A DNA stretch of 64,000 bases, from contig JAKVOU010000001.1 in assembly GCA_022482625.1 (NCBI GenBank), positions 3,272,784-3,336,783 of the forward strand, in the 5' to 3' direction. A program made the position numbers and the translations under genes. Positions 1 to 9,282 of the stretch are shown in pieces (the first letter of the stretch is position 1; every line of letters starts with the position of its first letter). The notes below the pieces were generated by a model that searched no databases, was not told the origin of the DNA, and worked only from the letters and a program-made list of their open reading frames with translations. Source of the stretch: Spirochaetia bacterium. GTDB lineage: Bacteria; Spirochaetota; Spirochaetia; Sphaerochaetales; Sphaerochaetaceae.

Positions 1-1
1 A

Positions 2-808
2 CAGGACTGGGCCGATGGCCCTGGGTTCGGCTACCGCAACCGTGTACGTTTCCATTTTGATTTTGCTGACGGAACGGCAGGATTTTTGTCGGAACAAAGC
101 AATGATCTTGTTGCTGTTGACCATTGCCCGGTACTTTGTGATTCCCTTGATCGTTTGCTTAAGGAAAAAAAAGACCTGTTGAAATCTGCAGCAAGAGACA
201 GTATGTTCAAAGGTCAAACAGGCAAAGGAAAATTCATTGAGATTCCTGCTTTCGCCGGTGATGACGGCATATCGTTTGGAGACCGGATAGTACATGTGAA
301 GGTCGCTGACCATACCTATGCGGTGACTTCACAAGTCTTTTTCCAGTCAAATCGTTTTTTGCTTGCTTCTTTACTGAAGTATGTTGCTGGTATGGTACCT
401 CCTGGCAGGACGATGGATTTATACAGTGGGGTAGGGACTTTTTCTGCAGTTTTACCAGCTGGGACCATTGCCGTAGAAAAACAGAAAGCTTGCTTGAAAC
501 TTGCCGGTATCAATGCACCACAGGCAACCTGCTTTGCAAATACCGTTGAAAAGTGGATTGCATCCCACCGTCGTACGGTCGATACAATCGTTGTCGATCC
601 TCCTCGTTCAGGATTGGACAGATCCGTTCCGAATCTTCTTTCAGCTTCAGAAGCCAAGAGGATTATCTATGTATCCTGCAATTCCGTGACTTTGTCCAGG
701 GATGTGGCAATGCTTGCCGATAAGGGTTATCGGCTTTGCTCCATCAAGGTCTTTGATTTCAATCCCCAGACACATAGGACCGAATGTGTGGCAGTGCTCA
801 ATAAATAG
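2..808 (+). CDS. RNA (uracil-5-)-methyltransferase, TrmA/RlmD family, 5' truncated by window edge
   Basis: SAM-dependent methyltransferase that makes 5-methyluridine in tRNA or rRNA. The frame is open from base 2, so the N-terminal part lies outside the window. The first visible residues (GYRNRVRFHF) match the conserved start of the catalytic half of the family. The SAM motif DLYSGVGTFS, the DPPRSGLD motif and the catalytic-cysteine motif YVSCNSVTLSRD follow in family order. The [4Fe-4S] cysteines of RlmD-type enzymes would be upstream and cannot be judged, so RlmD, RlmC and TrmA are not told apart. The TTG at 86 is internal and is not the start. The gene is convergent with the sugar permease genes across a hairpin. 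Confidence 0.85.
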   Translation, partial: QDWADGPGFGYRNRVRFHFDFADGTAGFLSEQSNDLVAVDHCPVLCDSLDRLLKEKKDLLKSAARDSMFKGQTGKGKFIEIPAFAGDDGISFGDRIVHVKVADHTYAVTSQVFFQSNRFLLASLLKYVAGMVPPGRTMDLYSGVGTFSAVLPAGTIAVEKQKACLKLAGINAPQATCFANTVEKWIASHRRTVDTIVVDPPRSGLDRSVPNLLSASEAKRIIYVSCNSVTLSRDVAMLADKGYRLCSIKVFDFNPQTHRTECVAVLNK

Positions 809-845
809 GCAAAATATTTTTCTTGCTCATATCCTTCTATGAATT

Positions 846-875
846 CCGTCCCGGATTATCTATCATCCGGGACGG
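846..875. terminator. Hairpin between convergent genes
   Basis: A perfect 11-bp stem (CCGTCCCGGAT paired with ATCCGGGACGG) with an 8-nt loop lies between the 3' ends of the methyltransferase and the sugar permease. Neither flank has a clear T-run, so it may be a shared, weak or Rho-assisted terminator. Confidence 0.5.
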
Positions 876-907
876 AGAAGGAAAAAGAGTATGAGGAGCA
901 ATATGCA

Positions 908-1735
908 TTATTCCTTGACGGAACCTGCAAGTAAACCTTGTACAAAGTATTTTCCGAGGAATATATAGATACACAATACAGGTATGGCAGAAATAATTGC
1001 ACCTGCCATGGAATCGTTCCAAGCTACTGCCTGACCGCCTGCCAATTGTGACAGACCGACGGTAATAGGGTTCGTTTCTTGACTTGTCAGACAGATTGCC
1101 CATAGGAATTCATTCCATATCTGAGTGAACTGCCATATACCTACGACTACAAAGGAAGGAATCGAGAGAGGAAGTATCAGTTTCGAAAAGACAGTGAAGT
1201 AGCTCGCTCCGTCAATTCTTCCGGATTCCAATATCGAGTCAGGGATCTGGTCATAAAAATTCCTGAACAGCATGGTAACAATCGGGATACCATAGATGAC
1301 GTGTGCAAGGATCAATCCTCCCAGTCCAGTCATATGAATCTTTGTCAGAGTTTCAAAAAGAGGAATCAGGATGATTTGGTATGGTATGAACATGCCGAAT
1401 AGCAGCAACGTAAAGATAAGTTCGCTGCCCTTGAATTTGTTCTTTGAGAAAATATATCCGTTTATGGCTCCTAGCATGGAAGAAATCACCGTACCTGAGA
1501 CGGTCAATATGACACTGTTCTTCAGATATGGGGCAAGTTTCGTAATAGCATGTTGATAACCTACAATTTCAAACGGATGGGGGAGTTTCCATGCCGTCGT
1601 CAGATTTATAGTTTCCCGTGCCTTGAAAGAGGTTATCAAGGCCATGTACATCGGGACTAGGAAGACGACACATAGTAGCACCATCACTACGTAGAATGCA
1701 ATATGTTTTGTTTTTCTGCTTTGTGCTGACATCAT
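908..1735 (-). CDS. Carbohydrate ABC transporter permease, MalG/UgpE family
   Basis: Inner-membrane permease of a CUT1-type sugar importer, 275 residues, the usual length. It begins with a cytoplasmic basic stretch and a first membrane segment (IAFYVVMVLLCVVFLVPMY). The EAA loop that contacts the ATPase is seen as ESGRIDGASYFTVFSKLILP. It overlaps the upstream permease gene by 4 bases (ATGA type), so the two are translationally coupled. No ATPase gene is in this operon; CUT1 systems often share a MsmK/MalK-type ATPase encoded elsewhere. The substrate cannot be read from the sequence. Confidence 0.9.
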   Translation of the reverse strand: MMSAQSRKTKHIAFYVVMVLLCVVFLVPMYMALITSFKARETINLTTAWKLPHPFEIVGYQHAITKLAPYLKNSVILTVSGTVISSMLGAINGYIFSKNKFKGSELIFTLLLFGMFIPYQIILIPLFETLTKIHMTGLGGLILAHVIYGIPIVTMLFRNFYDQIPDSILESGRIDGASYFTVFSKLILPLSIPSFVVVGIWQFTQIWNEFLWAICLTSQETNPITVGLSQLAGGQAVAWNDSMAGAIISAIPVLCIYIFLGKYFVQGLLAGSVKE

Positions 1736-2841
1736 GCTACCCTTTCCCTATGAGACCGTACCATGTACGGGATGATGAACAGGGCTGCAAAAATGAACAG
1801 GATCACTGCCATTGCACTGCCCAGTGCCAGTTTGTTTGCCCTGAAGGTTGTCGTATACATCCTTATGGACGGATGGCCTGTAAATTCATTGTCGGTGCCG
1901 GCCATGGCATATATAAGGTCGAACATTTTCAATGAGATGTGTGACATGATGACCACGGCGCTCATGGTGATGGGTTTCAGGTTCGGTATTGCAATTTTCC
2001 AATAATAGGTAAATTCATTTGCTCCATCTAGTTTTGCGCTTTCCTTGATGCTTCCTGAAAGACCTCGTAAGCCTGCAAGATACAATGCCATTGCATATCC
2101 TGCATATTGCCAGACTCCAGCAGTGATGATACCGATGGTTGCCAAGTTGAAACCATGCGATTCCTTCATGGCAAGGGCAGGAGGAAGTTTAGGACTGATG
2201 AAAATGATAAATATTGCCAATGCGGCAATGATGATGCCATTGTTCCTTGCGCTTTTTTTTACGTGATGCAATATTGCATTTATAAAGAGGCAGGTAAAAA
2301 TAATAAGGAACACGATTGCAAGGACCTTCCAAATATGTTGCCAGTTGAACTGCAGTACTTGCTGTTTGCTGCTTGTCCATTGGAACGTACCTTGTTTGCC
2401 TCCAAACCATGTGGGAATGGCGTTGAGACCGCCGCTTGGGGAGACCAGCCATCTCCAGACTGTACCGCTGACAACAAAAGACAGCGACATGGGATACAGG
2501 AAAATAGTCCGATAGATTCCTTCGTGTCTGACCCTGCGGTCCAATAAGATTGCCAGCAGCAGACCGATGATCAAAGTACCTGCAAGCAGAAGCAATGAAT
2601 AGAAGACTGTATTCACAAGATCCTGGCGGAAGCCAGATTGTGTAATACCCGTGAACAGTGATTTGTAGTTTTTCAGTCCGATGAAGTTTTTTACCGGATT
2701 CTGTGCCATACCATGCCAGTCTGTCATTGAGGAATAAATAGTGTTACCTATGAATCCATAGACAAAAATCCCGACGAGTATGATGGAAGGAAGCAGAATC
2801 AAAACAGAATAAAGGACTTCCTTGCTATTTTTTTTACTCAT
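1732..2841 (-). CDS. Carbohydrate ABC transporter permease, MalF/UgpA family
   Basis: Partner permease of the same importer. The frame is open to 2898, but the ATG at 2841 (MSKKNSKEVLYS) is chosen because a GGGAAG ribosome site precedes it and the extra upstream residues come from an intercistronic hairpin. The product is 369 residues, longer than the usual 290-310. The excess is a central insertion with additional hydrophobic stretches (around residues 170-240) between the first membrane segments and the EAA loop (KESAKLDGANEFTYYWKIAI). MalF proteins can carry a large inserted periplasmic loop; whether this insert is similar is unknown. The gene lies 71 bp downstream of the binding-protein gene. 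Confidence 0.88.
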   Translation of the reverse strand: MSKKNSKEVLYSVLILLPSIILVGIFVYGFIGNTIYSSMTDWHGMAQNPVKNFIGLKNYKSLFTGITQSGFRQDLVNTVFYSLLLLAGTLIIGLLLAILLDRRVRHEGIYRTIFLYPMSLSFVVSGTVWRWLVSPSGGLNAIPTWFGGKQGTFQWTSSKQQVLQFNWQHIWKVLAIVFLIIFTCLFINAILHHVKKSARNNGIIIAALAIFIIFISPKLPPALAMKESHGFNLATIGIITAGVWQYAGYAMALYLAGLRGLSGSIKESAKLDGANEFTYYWKIAIPNLKPITMSAVVIMSHISLKMFDLIYAMAGTDNEFTGHPSIRMYTTTFRANKLALGSAMAVILFIFAALFIIPYMVRSHRERVA

Positions 2842-2864
2842 GATATCTTCCCGAAATACAGACT

Positions 2865-2892
2865 GGCGGTTTCTTTTTCCGAAGAAACCGCC
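2865..2892 (-). promoter_or_regulatory. Intercistronic hairpin between binding-protein and permease genes
   Basis: An 11-bp perfect stem (GGCGGTTTCTT paired with AAGAAACCGCC) with a 6-nt loop lies between the binding-protein stop at 2913 and the permease start at 2841. Hairpins in this position are known (for example malE-malF) to protect or partly terminate the upstream message, so that the binding protein is made in excess. That role is inferred here. Confidence 0.6.
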
Positions 2893-2912
2893 ATACAAGC
2901 GAATAAGCGATG

Positions 2913-4229
2913 TTATTTTGTCATTCCATCAGCTTCTGCCAGTTCAGCACAGGCTGCAGCAGCCTGCTGGGCATTCTTGTTGCTCATGAACTGTTCGATG
3001 ACGGGACTGAAATCGTTGAGGAAAGATTCCGGTGCAACCACGCCATGGGCCAGGGAACCTACAATCCTGTCGTTTGCAAAATCATGTGCGGCAGATTTTG
3101 AGTATTCACTGTAAAGGCTCATGTCAGCATCGGTCCTGACAGGAATGGAACCCTTGAGCGGATTGAAAGCATCCTGGCCTTCCTTTGAACCACATTCCTT
3201 GAGCCATGCAACGGCTGCATCAGGATTCTTGCATCCCTTCGGAATTCCAAAGCTGTCTGAGAGGAACTGGAAGTAACCTTTTGTCCCAGGCACGTTTGCC
3301 CATCCGAAGCCAGTCTTCGGAGCAAGCTTGAGTGTTGTCATCATATATCCTGCAGCCCAGTCACCCATCCAGTTGAAGGCAGCCTGTCCCTGCACGACCA
3401 TATCCGTAGCCTGTTGCCATGAAAGTGATGGTGCATCAGAGTTGGTGTATTCCAACAACTTGCCGAAGTTTTCCCATACCTTTATTACTTTCGGATCGGT
3501 CCATGAGAGTCCACCGTTCCAAAGGGCTTCGTAATCATCTCCACCCAAGGTGGCCAATGCTACATTTTCCCAGTTTTCAGTAGCTGTCCAAGTCTGTCCC
3601 ATTGAAAGGGGTATGACACCCTTTGCCTTCAGTATTGCTGCAGTCTTGAAGAATTCATCAAGATTTGTAGGAACCGTTACTCCCCATTTCTTGAGGTTTT
3701 CAGGGATGTACCACATTACATTTGATTTGTGGACACATACAGGTACTGACCAGATGCCTGTGTCTGTACCGATGAGACCGATGACATCCTTCGGGAAGAC
3801 ATCCAACCAGCCTTCTTCCTTATAAAGCGGAGTCAAATCAAGCATTCTGTCCGAAGTAACCCATGTGCCGATAAGTTCCTGTCCTGCATGGACCTGGAAG
3901 GCTTCAGGTGGATCATTGTTGAGCATCCGAGTCTTGAGCACAGCCTTTGCGTTGACGCCAGAACCTCCGGTTACGGTTGCGTTGATCAGATTTACCTGTG
4001 GATATCTTGCATTGAACTTTCCGATCAGTGCCTTGAGCGCGGGACCTTCATCTCCTGCCCACCAAGAAAAGATTTCCAAATCTCCCTTAGGGGTATTGCT
4101 ATTCAACTGTACCTGTTCTATGGCACTTTTCGCGGGTGTTGCGGTGGTTGTCGTTTCTGAACTTCCCTGAGCAAATGCAACGCCCATTGTCAAGGCAACC
4201 ATCGATACGATTGCCAAAGTCTTTTTCAT
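2913..4229 (-). CDS. Extracellular sugar-binding protein of CUT1 ABC importer
   Basis: Periplasmic solute-binding protein (SBP family 1), 438 residues. The ATG at 4229 is chosen because an AGGAGGG site sits 6 bases upstream and a clean signal peptide follows ([20 protein letters not shown], then QGSSETTTT). The Ser/Thr-rich linker after the leader is common in spirochaete secreted binding proteins. The mature part has the family's [18 protein letters not shown] opening and tryptophan-rich ligand-cleft stretches ([28 protein letters not shown]). It is the first gene of the operon with the two permeases. It is transcribed away from the YesMN-type regulator genes, which probably control it. Confidence 0.92.
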   Translation of the reverse strand: MKKTLAIVSMVALTMGVAFAQGSSETTTTATPAKSAIEQVQLNSNTPKGDLEIFSWWAGDEGPALKALIGKFNARYPQVNLINATVTGGSGVNAKAVLKTRMLNNDPPEAFQVHAGQELIGTWVTSDRMLDLTPLYKEEGWLDVFPKDVIGLIGTDTGIWSVPVCVHKSNVMWYIPENLKKWGVTVPTNLDEFFKTAAILKAKGVIPLSMGQTWTATENWENVALATLGGDDYEALWNGGLSWTDPKVIKVWENFGKLLEYTNSDAPSLSWQQATDMVVQGQAAFNWMGDWAAGYMMTTLKLAPKTGFGWANVPGTKGYFQFLSDSFGIPKGCKNPDAAVAWLKECGSKEGQDAFNPLKGSIPVRTDADMSLYSEYSKSAAHDFANDRIVGSLAHGVVAPESFLNDFSPVIEQFMSNKNAQQAAAACAELAEADGMTK

Positions 4230-4953
4230 ATTTTCCCTCCTAAATGTTTCTCTATGACTATTCTTGCATTGGTTGCTGTTGTCGTGAATTGATATTTTTA
4301 TTGAAAACAATGAATATTTTTTGATTCTTCGCAGGAAAGGAAAAGTAAAACCTCTATTGGTAATATGAGGTACAGATGAAACTGCTATTGCAGTTGATAG
4401 GATTGCCCCATTTTGCGCATAATCTTTTCAATGAAATGATGTTTTAATAAAGATAGTTTGTCTATATGTTTTTTTGCATATGTAATAAAAAAATGACAAA
4501 TCATCCAATTATGTATAAATTTTGGAAAATTAATAGCTTAATAATGTAATAATATTTTGAGATAAAATTAAAATAAATGGAAGTAATAATTAAAAAAAAT
4601 TGACTTAATTTGTAACACTTGTTATTATTTAGGTAACAAGAAGCTTAAATTGTTTCTTGAATCATATGTTGATTACCTTCCTTTGTTCGGTTTGCTCATG
4701 TAATCCCCTGCATGGTTTTCACGGACAAGGGAAGTTTTTTTTTGCAAAAATCACCAGTCGGAACTCTCTTTTTCCCTGCTGCCATGACTTGCATAGAGTC
4801 TGGATGACCATTCTGTTTTTCGATTTCTGGAACCCCTTGCATAGATACAGTTACCTCTGCGTTGCCTTGTCTGGTCGTGCTATATGTTTGTTTTCTTGTC
4901 TGTATGCCTCGTTTTTTCTTGCCATCAGGCACTGGTGGACTTATCATGGGGAT
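4230..4953. other. Long AT-rich intergenic region between transporter and regulator operons
   Basis: This 724-bp stretch separates the two divergent operons. Bases 4300-4650 are strongly AT-rich and must hold the promoters for both. The frame of the response regulator stays open back to 4657, but that part translates to a cysteine- and aromatic-rich sequence without regulator homology, so I treat it as untranslated leader. No tRNA or riboswitch was recognised here. Confidence 0.6.
4600..4628 (+). promoter_or_regulatory. Sigma-70-type promoter for the two-component operon
   Basis: TTGACT (4600-4605) and TATTAT (4623-4628) are separated by exactly 17 bases. A small dyad (TAACA CT TGTTA) covers the spacer and the -10 region and could be an operator. 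Transcription would start near 4635, leaving a leader of about 320 nt before the response regulator ATG at 4954. Confidence 0.6.
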
Positions 4954-6582
4954 ATGGTATATTCAATTGTACTCGTAGATGATGAAGTCCAGGTCCGTTC
5001 CAGCATTCGCAGTACGACTGCTTGGGCTGATTATGGTTTTCGGATTGTCGGTGAAGCTGGCAATGGCATAGAAGCTTTGGAACTCATCGAAGAAAAGCAA
5101 CCGGACGTAGTAATTACAGATATCAGGATGCCCTATATGGACGGCATAGAACTTATACGGTCAATCAGGGAAGTCCTGCCTGCCGCGGTCATTATTATTC
5201 TCAGTGGTTATGATGAGTTTACCTATGCCCAGACTGCCATACGATACAATGTCAAGGAATATCTGCTCAAGCCTGTATCCCATGAGGACATCTGTTCGTT
5301 GTTGCAGCGCATACATGGACAGATTGACCATGAATTCGAACATAACCATGATCAGGACTTGCTGCAGAAAGCGTATAAGCAAGCATTGCCGCAACTGAAG
5401 GAAAAATACCTTGTATCTTTGCTTTCTCCTGTCAAGGAGGTTCCTGAGAGAATCCTGGTTGAACGGGGGGAGACATATGGGTATCAGGTAAGTGACAAGG
5501 ATTGTTTCCATGTAGCTGTGATCGAAGCCGAAAGGATGGATAATCCTCTTATGCTTCAGGCCATGTTGCATGTCTGCAGGGAAGTCTTGGGAAAGGATGG
5601 GTCCCTTTTGCTTCAGATGGATGACCAGATAGTATTGATGTTCAACGGAAGTTGTTGCGGAGAAGAGGGTGTCTTCCTTCCGCTGTTTACGAAAAGGTGC
5701 ATGCAGCATTGCAAGGAAGTAAGTGCGTATCTCAACCGGTATATCCCCGGTGGAGTCACCATAGGTCTCAGCCCTCTGTGCCGTACGCTTTCAGCCTTGG
5801 GCAGTGCTTATCGGAAGGCACTGGTTGCCTTGAATTACAAGGCTTATGAGAAAGACCAGCATGTACTTTATTTCAATGATATGGAGCAGACTTATCATCC
5901 TAAGCTTGATCTGCTTGCAAGCGAGAGGCTGAAAGATGAATTCCTGAAGTTGCTCAAACTGGGCAGTGAGGAAGAGGTCGTGCTTGCTGTTGCACGCTTC
6001 TTTGATGACAAATCAGGGCTTGATCCTGAGGGTTTGCAGTCATATGTTCTTTCTCTTCTTTCATCTTTGGCTGAACTGACGCTGGATTATGGGACTTCTC
6101 TTTCCAAGGTAAGTTCCAATAGGAACTTTTTTGCAGAGCTTTCCAGTGTGACGACTGTAGGTCGTGCCAAACACTGGTTTACCATGCTGTCCTTGGATGT
6201 CCACAGGACCATCAAGGGCGAGAGGGAAAAGAGCCATGTCAGGTTTGTTGAAGATGCAAAGCGTTATTTGCTTGACAACTATAGCGATCCGGCGGTGGGG
6301 TTGGATAAGATCTGTGACTGGCTTGGAGTCAGCACTTCCTATTTCAGTTCGACTTTCAAGAAGGAAACAGGTGTTCCGTTTGTCCAGGCCTTGAATGAAG
6401 TAAGGTTGTCTCAGGCACAGAAACTGTTGGTGGATACAGATCTCAAAAATTATGAAATTGCAGAAAAAGTCGGATTTTCTGATCCGAATTATTTTTCCTT
6501 TTGTTTCAAACGCAACCGAGGTCTTTCTCCTACGCAGTACCGGGCCCGGTACAGAGGCAGCGAACATGTTCTCGAAACCTAG
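4954..6582 (+). CDS. Response regulator, YesN type (receiver domain plus AraC-type HTH)
   Basis: Cytoplasmic transcription regulator, 542 residues. The receiver domain occupies about residues 1-120, with the acidic pair D9/D10, phospho-acceptor D56 (VVITDIRMP) and conserved K106 (YLLKPV). A long middle region of the YesN type follows. The C-terminal 100 residues are an AraC-type double helix-turn-helix (ICDWLGVSTSYFSSTFKKETG and IAEKVGFSDPNYFSFCFKRN). The ATG at 4954 is chosen because the receiver domain starts there. The kinase gene begins inside its 3' end (17-bp overlap). It most likely activates the divergent sugar ABC operon. Confidence 0.92.
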   Translation: MVYSIVLVDDEVQVRSSIRSTTAWADYGFRIVGEAGNGIEALELIEEKQPDVVITDIRMPYMDGIELIRSIREVLPAAVIIILSGYDEFTYAQTAIRYNVKEYLLKPVSHEDICSLLQRIHGQIDHEFEHNHDQDLLQKAYKQALPQLKEKYLVSLLSPVKEVPERILVERGETYGYQVSDKDCFHVAVIEAERMDNPLMLQAMLHVCREVLGKDGSLLLQMDDQIVLMFNGSCCGEEGVFLPLFTKRCMQHCKEVSAYLNRYIPGGVTIGLSPLCRTLSALGSAYRKALVALNYKAYEKDQHVLYFNDMEQTYHPKLDLLASERLKDEFLKLLKLGSEEEVVLAVARFFDDKSGLDPEGLQSYVLSLLSSLAELTLDYGTSLSKVSSNRNFFAELSSVTTVGRAKHWFTMLSLDVHRTIKGEREKSHVRFVEDAKRYLLDNYSDPAVGLDKICDWLGVSTSYFSSTFKKETGVPFVQALNEVRLSQAQKLLVDTDLKNYEIAEKVGFSDPNYFSFCFKRNRGLSPTQYRARYRGSEHVLET

Positions 6583-8314
6583 GAGCATCAACAGGATTTT
6601 TTCAGTTGCAAGTGGTTTGATTGCCATTGTCACAGTGACGATTCTATCCTCCGTACTTTATCGTGAATTTACCTATACCAGCAGACAGACGACTTTCACG
6701 ACTACCAGTGAAATCATCACACAGGTAAACTATCACCTGAGCAACTATATCACTGATATCATGGCAACCGGTGATTATGCTGCTTCTCTTGTCAGCCAGG
6801 GAGACAGTCGGCAGATAATGGGAAAAATGACTGCTATCGTTGACAGCCGCCAGGATATCGTGACTATGGCGGTATTTGATATGGATGGACATGTCCTATG
6901 CAATACTGACGAAGGGGCAACAAGGGATTCCAGTCAGATTGTTAAGCAACAATGGTTCCTCAAAGCCCGGACAGGGCAGAACCCTTTCTATTTTTCTTTT
7001 CCCCATGTCCAGCATCTGGTACCGTTGCATTATCCTTGGGTCATTTCCTATAGCCGTGAGGTAACCTCATTTGATGCCCAAGGACATAAGCAGGAGAGAA
7101 TACTGCTTATTGACATGAACTTTTCATTCGTAAGCAACCTCACTCGTCAGGTAAAGTTGGGAAAGAGCGGCTATATCTATATCATCGATGATGATGGAAA
7201 CATTATCTATCATCCCAAGCAGACATTGATCAACTGCGGACTTTTCAAGGAAGACATACAAGGTGTCCGGGACAATGTCTTCGGTACATACCAAAGCATA
7301 CATCAGGGAAGGAAAAGGCTTACGATCATCCAGACGGTAGACAACTGCCGATGGAAGATCGTCGGTGTAGCTTATATGGATGAACTGATGGAGGGAATGA
7401 ACCGGATCAGCTGGATTATCCTGTTGGTCACGCTTTTGGCAATTGTCCTGTCCTTGCTACTTTCCAAGGCTGTTGCCGGATACATTACTTCCCCGATACA
7501 GCAGCTTGAACGAGAGATGAAACAGGTTGAGAACAGGAAGCAACTGGAAGTACCTCTTCCTGTCCATGGCAGTGAGGAAGTAGAAGCCCTGTCCCATGCC
7601 TATATCGAAATGGTAGAGAGGATCCGAAAGCTCATGACTGATATTGTCACTCAACAGGAATTGAAAAGGAAAAGCGAACTTGATGCTTTGGAAGCAAAGA
7701 TCAATCCGCATTTTCTATACAATACCCTGGACAGCGTGGTCTGGATGGCTGAACGTGGCAACACAGAGGGAGTTATCCAGATGGTGCGGGCTTTGGCCAA
7801 GCTTTTCAGGATTTCCATCAGCCATGGACATGAAGTAATTGCAATTGGCGAAGAACTCGAACATGTGAAGAATTATCTGCTGATTCAAAAGATGCGTTTC
7901 TGTAATTTTGATTTCAAGCTTGACTGTGAGGATGACCTGCTGGACCGTCCGATAATCAAGTTGCTGATACAACCGCTGGTGGAAAATGCACTATATCACG
8001 GTATCAAATATATGGTTGACCCCGGTTTCATATCAGTTACTGTTGAGAACTATGGGACAGATAGAATCAGGATTGCAGTAAAGGACAATGGCGTAGGAAT
8101 GAGTCAGGAAAAAATCCAAAGTCTTTTTGAAGGCAAGGCAAGGGAAACTTCAGGAAATGGCATCGGGGTGTGCAATGTCCAGCAGCGCATCCAGCTTTCC
8201 TATGGAATGGCATATGGAATTTCAATTGTGTCCGAGATTGATGAGGGAACCTGTGTATATATCATCTTGCCGAAAGGAGAAAAGATGAATTCCCGAAAGG
8301 TGGCAGACAATTGA
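6566..8314 (+). CDS. Sensor histidine kinase, YesM type
   Basis: Membrane sensor kinase, 582 residues. An N-terminal membrane segment (residues 8-28) is followed by a large extracytoplasmic Cache-like sensor domain (about 35-270), a second membrane segment (WIILLVTLLAIVLSLLLS) and a HAMP region. The His_kinase domain has phospho-acceptor H382 in KINPHFLYNTLDS. The ATPase domain shows the N box LVENALYHGIK, the G1 box DNGVGM and the G2 box GNGIGVCNV. The ATG at 6566 has a GAGG site and overlaps the regulator gene; the frame is open to 6452 only because of that overlap. Its partner is the YesN protein upstream. The binding lipoprotein directly downstream may present ligand to the sensor domain. 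Confidence 0.92.
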   Translation: MFSKPRSINRIFSVASGLIAIVTVTILSSVLYREFTYTSRQTTFTTTSEIITQVNYHLSNYITDIMATGDYAASLVSQGDSRQIMGKMTAIVDSRQDIVTMAVFDMDGHVLCNTDEGATRDSSQIVKQQWFLKARTGQNPFYFSFPHVQHLVPLHYPWVISYSREVTSFDAQGHKQERILLIDMNFSFVSNLTRQVKLGKSGYIYIIDDDGNIIYHPKQTLINCGLFKEDIQGVRDNVFGTYQSIHQGRKRLTIIQTVDNCRWKIVGVAYMDELMEGMNRISWIILLVTLLAIVLSLLLSKAVAGYITSPIQQLEREMKQVENRKQLEVPLPVHGSEEVEALSHAYIEMVERIRKLMTDIVTQQELKRKSELDALEAKINPHFLYNTLDSVVWMAERGNTEGVIQMVRALAKLFRISISHGHEVIAIGEELEHVKNYLLIQKMRFCNFDFKLDCEDDLLDRPIIKLLIQPLVENALYHGIKYMVDPGFISVTVENYGTDRIRIAVKDNGVGMSQEKIQSLFEGKARETSGNGIGVCNVQQRIQLSYGMAYGISIVSEIDEGTCVYIILPKGEKMNSRKVADN

Positions 8315-9282
8315 AGAAAGATATCTGTGCAATATGTATTTGTGTTTGTCTGCTTTCCTGCATGGCAGGGTGTTCCAGACATGCAGGAGAAACTGACCAT
8401 GGAAGCAAGATAGCTTTCATTACAATGATGCAAGGTGGGCAGGTCTGGGGAGAGATCAAGAATGGTGCAAGAATTGCACGGGATGAAATCGGTTGCCAGG
8501 TCGATTTCTTTGCCCCTGTCAACGAGACTGACAGCCGGCAACAGGCAGTCTATGTCAGGCAAGCTGTTGAGGCTGGTTATGATGCCATTGTCATTGCTCC
8601 ATCCGATGAAAAACTATTGCTTCCTCCACTGAGGACTGCCCGTTCAAAAGGCATACAGGTCCTGACAATGTATAACTCCATTGATCCCTCGGGTGACTTG
8701 GTCCCTGTACTGATGACTTCCTTTACTGCCGTAGGCCGGTCACTTGCTGATGCTGTGTTACCGTTGCTGGTACACAAGTCCGTTGACTGCCTGGTCATCG
8801 GAGCCCTCTTGCATACGACTTCGGCAACAGAGGTCACACGGGGTATCCGTGAAGAATTCGAACAATATCCTGACGTACAGTTGCAGACAGCCTATTGTTT
8901 CGGTGACAGCAATAAAGCTGCGTCCATTACGGGGAAAAAACTGTCAGAAGACAAGGAAACAAATCTTCTCGTTGCTTTGGATGAGACCAGTTCGGATGGT
9001 ATACTCCAAGCTTTGGACAAGCTCCAGAATGGAAGAGGTAAAGACCTTGTGGTCGTGGTGTGGGGAAATAGCCTTGCAAACCTTCAGGGGTTTGAAAATG
9101 GTATCGTAGATGCCATAGTGGCTATCAATGGATATGGTATGGGGTATAGGAGCATCTATGCAGCTATGGATTTGCTCCATGGCAAGACAATGCCTGATAT
9201 ACCGGTGGAATATGCAGTTGTAACGAAAGAAAACTTTATGGATGACAACATACAGAAATTGCTGTTTCCACAAATCAATTGA
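8311..9282 (+). CDS. Periplasmic sugar-binding lipoprotein, PBP type 1, coupled to the YesMN system
   Basis: Substrate-binding protein of the ribose/galactose-binding (LacI-like) fold, 323 residues. It has a lipoprotein leader with the lipobox CMAGC at C21. The start is a TTG at 8311 that overlaps the kinase stop codon (TTGA). Family signs are AGYDAIVIAPSDEKLLLPPLRTARSKGIQ in the first domain and LVALDETSSDGILQALD in the second. There is no permease or ATPase beside it, and its coupling to a kinase suggests a sensory accessory role rather than transport. It converges with the next binding-protein gene and overlaps it by 8 bases. Confidence 0.85.
   Translation: MKKDICAICICVCLLSCMAGCSRHAGETDHGSKIAFITMMQGGQVWGEIKNGARIARDEIGCQVDFFAPVNETDSRQQAVYVRQAVEAGYDAIVIAPSDEKLLLPPLRTARSKGIQVLTMYNSIDPSGDLVPVLMTSFTAVGRSLADAVLPLLVHKSVDCLVIGALLHTTSATEVTRGIREEFEQYPDVQLQTAYCFGDSNKAASITGKKLSEDKETNLLVALDETSSDGILQALDKLQNGRGKDLVVVVWGNSLANLQGFENGIVDAIVAINGYGMGYRSIYAAMDLLHGKTMPDIPVEYAVVTKENFMDDNIQKLLFPQIN

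Noticed and set aside
316..657. Long minus-strand open frame inside the methyltransferase gene
   Set aside because: It is antisense to conserved catalytic motifs and has no ribosome site.
4657..4953. N-terminal extension of the response regulator
   Set aside because: The receiver domain begins exactly at the ATG at 4954; the upstream residues are cysteine- and aromatic-rich and unlike any regulator.
5161..5709. 182-codon minus-strand frame within the response regulator
   Set aside because: It is opposite a receiver domain with all key residues; no independent signals.
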